A model generated the notes under the pieces. It was not told the DNA's origin, did no database searches, and worked only from the letters and a program-made list of their open reading frames with translations. 64,000 nucleotides of DNA, from positions 930,185 to 994,184 of the forward strand of contig NW_017804054.1 of assembly GCF_001625305.1 (NCBI RefSeq), written 5' to 3'. Shown here one piece after another: positions 58,001 to 64,000 of this stretch; position 1 is the stretch's first letter, and each line of letters begins with the position of its first letter. The stretch is from Branchiostoma belcheri (Eukaryota > Chordata > Leptocardii > Amphioxiformes > Branchiostomatidae). Position numbers and translations under genes: made by a program.

Positions 58001-61000
58001 CACATTTTTTCTCTGCAAGAACTTGATAGGAAATTCAATTTTTATTACTCTTTGATGTTTACAGAGGGTTGGTACAGCTATGAAGTAAGTACGGTACCAT
58101 TCTAGGTATGTAACTGCATTGCTGAACTGCAGATGCTAACACTACCGTACGGTAGCAATGTGAACATTGAACATTACTTACATCCTGGACACACACGACA
58201 ACGCCAAGTATGGAGACTAAGCTTTAGGCATTAGCCTCAGCTATCAAACCTCTACATGTAATGGAACCCATACAAGCTTATAGGAGTCCACTCAAAAGAC
58301 CGCAAACTCCAGCAAAGCTAACAACTTGTTACATGAAAAGGCACCCTGCTTCACCTCGGTTCAAGATGACTTTACCTTTGTAACGTACCATGACTGAGTG
58401 TCAATTGAATTTCTGAATTGCTAACATTTGAATGTCTGCCTTTCACACGATACAGCCTCCCAATTCAAGCGGTGTCTTGACCAGAACCTGGGTATCCAGC
58501 TGACCCCGCAGGATGAAGTCATGCTGCTGGACAAGTATGACCTGAAGAGGGAGGGCATGGTCAACTACAGGCTCTTCACAGACGTCATTGACCAAGGTCA
58601 GTACAAAAGGAAGATTTTTTCAGACTCTCTAATTCTGTTGAAACATTTTCATAGAAAACATTACTCTCCAAGCAGAGGTTTGGGTTTTGGCCTATTTTTG
58701 GCATGGGAGTTTTTTTGCACTAGAATTTTTGTTGGGTTGGGGGAAAAAATTCCAGTGCAAAAAAGAAACCCTGATAAAAAAGCCTAGAAATACGCCAAAA
58801 ATAAGCCACAACCCAAACCTCTGCTTGGAGAGTAAGAAAACATGCAACGGGTATGAATAACACATTCAAGATTACATACATTTGTAATTTCATATGTACA
58901 CCGATCACAAAGTACACCTTACATGACAAACCTGAGTCTAGCTTTACAGTCTGTGGAACGAAGAAGTGGAAGTCAATAAATCACACTACAGAGTTTCTAT
59001 AAAATTTTGGAAATTTTATAGAAATTCTGCAACATTGTGGGTGGACTTCCCACACAGATCCTATCAGTGAACAATATATAAACACCTTTTGTGACTTCCT
59101 GATAAAATGAACAGAGTTACCACCTGTTATCACCAAGATTGGGGTAATATTGTGCATGGTAAGCTAGCTATGTGTTAAAAATTAAATCAGTAAATCAACT
59201 TACAAGTAGTGAAAATTAAAGAAAATGGAAAAAAAAAGCCAGAAACAGATAAAACGGATAACGTTAATGTTTGTTTTCAACCAAAGCAGAGTTATAGCAG
59301 TAGCACTGCGTTACATAAATTATGTAACATAAGTGTGAACCTGTAGATCTTAATCTTCCAGCTTAAAAAAAAAAACTTTTGCTAAACCCACAATAGACCT
59401 GTGGTATTCAAGTTCGAAATAATGTTTGGAAAGGATGGCCAAAGATAGCATTGATGTCATCTACTCTGTGTGGCTATTAACCAAGTACACAAGATGGAGA
59501 GTCCAAATGCTTACGGAAATCCTGTACAATCATGTACTTTCTTTATACTGTTCCTAACCATCTATCAACATTGTACCCATACATTCACGAGTATTGTACT
59601 CACGTGGTGATGCAATAACAAGCCACGAGAGATGTCATACCTCGTACACTGATTTAATCCTATCAGCTTTGCCATAGATAGAAGTTCCCAATAGCTCATG
59701 CGGCTAAAAGCCCTGCCAAAGGGCCCGCCTTTAAAGTTCTATACACTGAAGCATTTCCTCTGGCGCCACATCATTCACTCTGCTTCTTACACATGACTAT
59801 CTGTATTCTGTAAATCCTTGCTTTGGACATTAAATACAGCAGGAAGAGCACATAAAGCTAGCATAGAAACGCCGGCAAAAGAAGATTGATACTACATGCC
59901 TTGAGAGCACTTGGACATCACAGATATCCATTTAACTGATAACCACACAAGTTGGGGAAACATTTTGCTACATCCTTCTGGATATAGATAGGGAAGATAT
60001 ACATTTATTATCTGATAGAGGTATTGTATCCTGTTAAATTGTGTATGCATCTTTTTATACTGAACATAACATATCCGTTCTGTACAAATACCAACTTCAA
60101 AATGAGTCACAATTATGGATCTTTGCTCTTAAGAACAGCTACCAGCCTGAGAACTGGCAAATGAACAATGTAAGAAGGAAAGTTACTGTAAATTTCTTTT
60201 GTCCTTGTTAGAGCTGTGTACCGGTACGCAGTACCGATACTGTACCGGAAAAATTGATTAGGTACAGGTCCAAAATACCTAATCCCTCAGTACCGGTACT
60301 GTACCTAAACAATTTCACACCAATTTTATGCCTATTTGTGACCTCAAATGTTTAAATAGCTGGTTAACAATGGGTGCCTGTGTAAGGACAGTGTGTTCAT
60401 GAAAACAAAAACATCTTAGTTTTGCCTATATTTCATCTGAGCATTCGCCATAAACAAAGAATAAACCTTAACTATCAAGTTTATTTATGTTTTTTTGTTA
60501 TTGAAGGAGTTCAGAAGAGCATATAAATTGGTCGAATTGTTCAGGTACAGGTTCAGGTCCGGACCTGTACCTAAACCTGTGTACCTGTACCTGTACCTGT
60601 ACCTAAAATTTGTTTAGGTACACAGCTCTAGTCCTTGTATATCAAATAGTAAGAACAGGAATCATCTTTAGAAAAACTAAGAAATTTCCTGGGTAATATT
60701 TCCTAGCACTTTTTGTACTGCCTTATCTCCAAACCTACATGCAGTATTTGCATCCACCAAAATCGTACCAGTGAGTGACTTTCAAGATGGTTGTCAAGAT
60801 CATTTCTCAATGTCATAAATCTCCTGAAGATACCATTTCCTTTTTCTGTGATGAAAAATGCACCATTCAATGCGATCCCTATCATTACTTCTGTTGTCAT
60901 GCTATCTCTCTTACTAGTATTTTGGAATAGAAGAGAGTAGTACATGTAACAGAATTTGATGTAACGTCCAATTGCAAGTTAGATCAGGAAGAATGTCAAC

Positions 61001-64000
61001 AACCAGACTATGATCTGAGGATGCATGAGCAGCACATTTTTGAAGCAGAGCTATCACGCAAATGTGGGAAAGTCAGACAACATGTCTCCAGCAAAGCTCA
61101 TGTTTCCTTACTTAATGTGTCGGTTATGCCACCGCTGACCTTGTATATTAATATGGTAAATCACATATACAGAGATTCCTGGACAGGAATCATGTAATTG
61201 ATCTCTGGGGCATTGTTAAAATACTTCTTGCAACTGGAACATGATATATACGTCATGTATTATCTACACTGCAAATATTGGTTGGAAGGCCATCATTTTG
61301 GCTTTGCCACGATTTCTCTTTTGTAGTTGTACATTTTCTAGTCAAACATCTTTTCCCATAGGGCAAATGTATTTGGAGCACTGACTGCTAACTTAAAGGT
61401 ACTTCACCGTATTTGTCATGATATGCAGCGTTTAAAGTCACTACCAGTGGGTATGGCAGATTGGGAAGATATGAACCATTTCTGATTGGGAAGATTCTAG
61501 ACTTGCACAAGGCATTTTCTGGTGAGAAGTCAGAAAGCTCAAACTTTTCAAACAGGTTTTAATAGCATGATAGTGGTGGAAATCTTTTAAATAGGTTTCT
61601 GCAGCAGTGTACCTGGGCAGAAAATCGAAGTGACGCACCTTCTGAGTTATATGAATGTCATTGCAATATCATGTCTTCACCAGGGGAATCCTTCTTCTTG
61701 TTAACTACAGCTGGGAAGACATGTAATTTATATTCTAATTGCTTGCCAATTATGGTGCAATATTAGTGACTTAATTGGGATTCATTAGGCTTATGTTGAG
61801 GTACAGAAATTAGAATGTAATAAGGATAAATAGACTAATTTGTTTCTTAATTTCAAATCACCTGTTTATTGCCCAGATAGTGATGTGGTGTAAAAATAAC
61901 AAGCACTTTTCAGATGAAGGTTGCAGTAAGAGTTATTTATAGTTCAATGTAATTGTAGGATATATCATACACGGTCATAAATACTTAGGAGGCCTCCAGC
62001 AAATAATACAACTCATCAATTATCATGGCTGGATTACTTCTATTACAAATTTTATGGCAGCCATTTGGCATTCATTATTGCAATTTTTCAGTGTATGATT
62101 CAAACAACCTGAAGTAGAATTGAAAGAACCTGATATTTATAGAAGATCTTAGAAGTACGAGGTGTCAACAAAATAGAATGTGTTAATGGAAGCAATGTCA
62201 GTCATATAACCAGAAATACCATTAATATCAGTGCCTGACATATCTTGCTCTTACTTCTTTATTTCAGGTAAAAAAAGTACCCATAAAATACAACACATAA
62301 ATGATACAAAATTTTGAAGACATACAAATAATACATATATAACCTAGATGCATAGTAAATCGTAACTGTGTTGTAAAAAAGAGTTCCTATAGAAGGTGTC
62401 TGATCTTAGTAAGCGAATGATGATTGAGTTATGGGAGGAAAATGATTGCTTTAAGAAAGAGTAACAAATCCTCCTCCTTGTCTGATCATCAGTCCTATTA
62501 GCTACATCATGACTGTTTTGTTTTGTGTTTTCCAGCCTTCAATCCAAATGACATGACTCCGACTCCCGAGGCTCAGGCTGTCACTCCCGTGGAGTTCCTG
62601 GGTACTCAGCGTTCCCTGCGGCCGCTGAGCCCGGGGTCTCAGCAGCGTGTGAGGGATATTCTGGAACGCATGCAGCCGTTTTACAAGTACCACGGGATCA
62701 ACCTCAGAACCTCCTATGAGGACTTTGACAGACACCACATTGGGGTGGTTACCGAGAGCCAGGTATGTTCAAATATGATTGGCTTATTTGGTCAAAAGAC
62801 AGTGTCCCAACGGTGGCAGCCTAAGGGCTAAAATGTTATCGGGACATAACATACAGCAGGTTGAAGTCATATCTTAGTACAACGTAAAATGTAACTTAGC
62901 CATTGAAATAGTACTTATGAGTGTATTACTTAATACTTGAAATAGAACTCATATGAGAATAGTTCTTAGAGTGAGGCCATATCATCATGTTCAAATGATA
63001 ATATGGCGTCATCAATTTATCAATCCTTGGTTTCTGACAGTATGTAGTAAAAATTCAGCAAGGGTCAAAAGATGAAAATGTAGAGCTGTGAAACTTGAAT
63101 CTGACTCCATGCAATTTTCTGTGCAGTTTTACCGTAGCTTCCCTGGACCGCCCGACATCACGGACGATGAGAAGTACCTTCTGGCCTGTCGTTACGCCGA
63201 CCCTGACAGACCAGGCCTGTGTAACTACCTGAACCTGCACCATGACTTGGAACAGGTAGCCGAGGACCTGAGAGACCCAGGCATCAGCCCACCTTCCGAT
63301 CCTCTCCCTACCTACGGATGGTGGCCTGCAGAGGTAGGGCTGACACCTTCCTTTTCCTTTTGTTTTCTGTCTGCCATTTCACTCTAGCATTGATTCTTTT
63401 GACAGACATTTCGAATGTCAGTACTGTTTTTAATGGATAGTAAATTGAGCGTATCTCCTGTGTATTCAAAAGTAGAGTCACGGATATTTACATAGTACAT
63501 GTACTACCAAGGAGATTCAACTTTTGAACCTCCATGGTACTACAAAGGTTCAACTTGCTGAATAGGTGTTCCTTCTACCACAGCAGGTAGATGTAGTTTC
63601 TCTGATATCTGCTTCCCAAAGGACAGTTTCATAATTTAAAGGAGAAAATGGGAAGAAGCTGACAGAAAAATTTTTTCCTGTTAGCCTTAAGTTCTGTATT
63701 AATTTTTGTGTTCTAGAAGAAGAAGACTTTAAAGCAGATGACCTTTTTTTATATTCGTATATTAACACTGCAGGTGTTAGATTTAGTTACCTGACCTTTT
63801 GTTTCAATCCTCAGGCACCAGCAGATCCCGTCATTCGCGAACTCTTCGAGAAAATCCGCAAGGCTGTGTACAAGAATGGCATTCGTACCATCGAGTTCTT
63901 CCGCGACCACGACAAGCTTCGGAGCGGGATCATCACCGAGAACCAGTTTGTTTGCGGCCTGGCCCTGGCGGTCGGGAAGGAGGCAAACCTGGCTCGCACC
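48907..64000 (+). CDS. multi-module degenerate EF-hand protein (partial, 5 exons, 3' end beyond right edge)
   Basis: Spliced CDS joins 48907-49045, 58456-58596, 62536-62762, 63127-63333 and 63815-64000: 900 nt, 300 residues, all junctions in frame. It contains helix-loop-helix units centred on residues 38-49, 75-86, 158-169, about 191-202 and 271-282, that is, EF-hand pairs repeating about every 115 residues. EF-1 (FFKDFDRLRSGFIT) and EF-5 (FFRDHDKLRSGIIT) are clearly duplicates of each other. In every loop position 6 is Gly but position 12 is Gln, Leu or Asn instead of Glu/Asp. Position 3 is usually hydrophobic or basic, so tight calcium binding looks unlikely. There is no signal peptide or membrane segment. 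I do not know a named family for it; similar proteins, as I remember, occur in ciliated protists and invertebrates, which would suggest an axonemal or scaffold role, but that is speculation. Confidence 0.88.
51131..51600. repeat. diverged direct duplication, about 298-bp period
   Basis: TGTTCGCAGTCAAAAC at 51131 against TGTTCGCAGCCAAAAC at 51429, TGATGCACG at about 51210 against 51508, and CCCTAC near 51273 against 51575 keep a constant offset of 298-302. Between them the copies are heavily diverged. The block is CpG-rich compared with the intron around it. Confidence 0.65.
54130..54342 (+). mobile_element. possible retroposon 3' tail
   Basis: The sequence ends ACTAGTATGGTCGACCGATGATGATGATGATG, split here as ACTAGTATGGTCGACC plus five GAT units. 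A unique body with a short tandem trinucleotide tail is typical of some invertebrate LINE/SINE 3' ends. No coding remnant, and the 5' boundary is a guess. Confidence 0.3.
58456..58596 (+). CDS. EF-hand gene exon 2 coding (residues 47-94)
   Basis: Acceptor CGATACAG and donor CCAAG|GTCAGT; 141 nt, phase 1 on both sides. Encodes the exiting helix of EF-1 (SQFKRCLDQNLGI) and the complete EF-2 (MLLDKYDLKREGMVNYRLF), whose loop lacks all calcium ligands except the first Asp. Confidence 0.92.
58664..58832. mobile_element. Tc1/mariner-type MITE, 169 bp
   Basis: Terminal inverted repeats CTCTCCAAGCAGAGGTTTGG, extending a little further, flanked on both sides by TA (58662-58663 and 58833-58834). The interior is also largely self-complementary. 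A TA target is the hallmark of Tc1/mariner insertion. No coding capacity. It sits 67 bp after the exon 2 donor. Confidence 0.8.
60209..60630. mobile_element. hAT-type MITE, 422 bp, with 8-bp target duplication
   Basis: Both ends are TAGAGCTGTGTACC in inverted orientation. GTCCTTGT flanks the element directly on each side (60201-60208 and 60631-60638), an exact 8-bp duplication as made by hAT transposases. Both subterminal regions are packed with GGTAC/GTACC and TGTACCTG repeats, likely transposase-binding-like motifs. There is no transposase frame, so it is non-autonomous. Confidence 0.9.
62536..62762 (+). CDS. EF-hand gene exon 3 coding (residues 94-169)
   Basis: Acceptor TGTTTTCCAG and donor GCCAG|GTATGT; 227 nt. 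Encodes a Pro/Thr-rich linker (FNPNDMTPTPEAQ), a helix (QQRVRDILERMQPFYKYHGI) and the first half of EF-3 (YEDFDRHHIGVVTESQ). CpG and GC content is clearly above the flanking introns. Confidence 0.93.
62763..63126 (+). other. EF-hand gene intron (364 bp)
   Basis: GT-AG intron between exons 3 and 4. No other content seen. Confidence 0.9.
63127..63333 (+). CDS. EF-hand gene exon 4 coding (residues 170-238)
   Basis: Acceptor TTTTCTGTGCAG and donor GCAGAG|GTAGGG; 207 nt, phase 0. Encodes the outgoing helix of EF-3 (FYRSFP), EF-4 (YLLACRYADPDRPGLCNYLN), then a Pro-rich stretch ending in YGWWPAE. Confidence 0.93.
63334..63814 (+). other. EF-hand gene intron (481 bp)
   Basis: GT-AG intron between exons 4 and 5. 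It contains a near-palindromic stretch near 63500-63560 (TACCAAGGAGATTCAACTTT against AGGTTCAACTTGCTG). Nothing else. Confidence 0.9.
63815..64000 (+). CDS. EF-hand gene exon 5 coding (residues 239-300, cut by window end)
   Basis: Acceptor TTTCAATCCTCAG; open to the last base. Encodes helix ELFEKIRKAVYKNGI and EF-5 (IEFFRDHDKLRSGIITENQF), the start of a third module. The exon continues beyond 64000. Confidence 0.93.

Larger units (their letters stand above)
49046..58455 (+). other. EF-hand gene intron (9.4 kb)
   Basis: Large intron after the first coding exon. It includes a diverged 298-bp direct duplication (51131-51600) and a possible retroposon tail ending in (GAT)n at 54324-54340. Open frames here show no domains. 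AT-rich and featureless around 55600-55900. Confidence 0.75.
58597..62535 (+). other. EF-hand gene intron (3.9 kb)
   Basis: Contains two MITEs (58664-58832, 60209-60630). Otherwise AT-rich sequence with nothing recognisable. Confidence 0.85.

Overview
This window is intron-rich animal DNA. It holds two real protein-coding genes with consensus GT-AG introns, a large transposon-derived block and a short assembly gap. My best guess for the source is an invertebrate deuterostome such as amphioxus. That is inferred from the gene style, the LINE and MITE load and the apparent haplotype polymorphism; nothing in the sequence names the species.

Gene 1 (minus strand, 46684 down to 503, continuing past the left edge) encodes an hnRNP of the D / AB / D-like family. 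Four coding exons (46684-46473, 11715-11675, 10213-10086, 664-503) join in frame to give 181 residues: an acidic N-terminus, a complete RRM1 and the start of RRM2. Its first intron is about 34.8 kb and contains most of the repeats. Gene 2 (plus strand, from a TATA-like promoter near 47802, continuing past the right edge) encodes a protein of repeated, degenerate EF-hand modules. Five coding exons (48907-49045, 58456-58596, 62536-62762, 63127-63333, 63815-64000) give 300 residues in perfect phase. The two genes are head to head, with about 2.2 kb between their start codons.

Inside hnRNP intron 1, positions 17621-27550 form the most unusual part. A 1.03-kb sequence appears twice around a 20-N gap (18655-18674). 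The first copy (17621-18654) is intact. The second is split by a 7845-bp insertion (18940-26784) with 15-bp terminal inverted repeats (14/15 matching) and a TTTAA duplication at each side. The first copy therefore looks like the empty allele of an insertion polymorphism, and the duplication is probably two haplotypes left side by side by the assembler.

The insertion is a giant fold-back element. It has inverted arms and arrays of 225-295-bp satellite units that run forward on the left (20461-21757) and reversed on the right (22010-22500, 23088-23916, 25463-25990). Each unit carries a palindrome GTATCATT-NN-AATGATAC. Two unrelated non-LTR retrotransposon fragments are nested in its right half (22747-23087 and 23917-25462). 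No transposase is visible. Smaller MITE-like elements lie in other introns: a hAT-type one with an 8-bp target duplication (60209-60630), a TA-flanked one (58664-58832), and two weaker candidates (11268-11643, 7069-7393). The rest is intronic or intergenic sequence in which I see no further genes.
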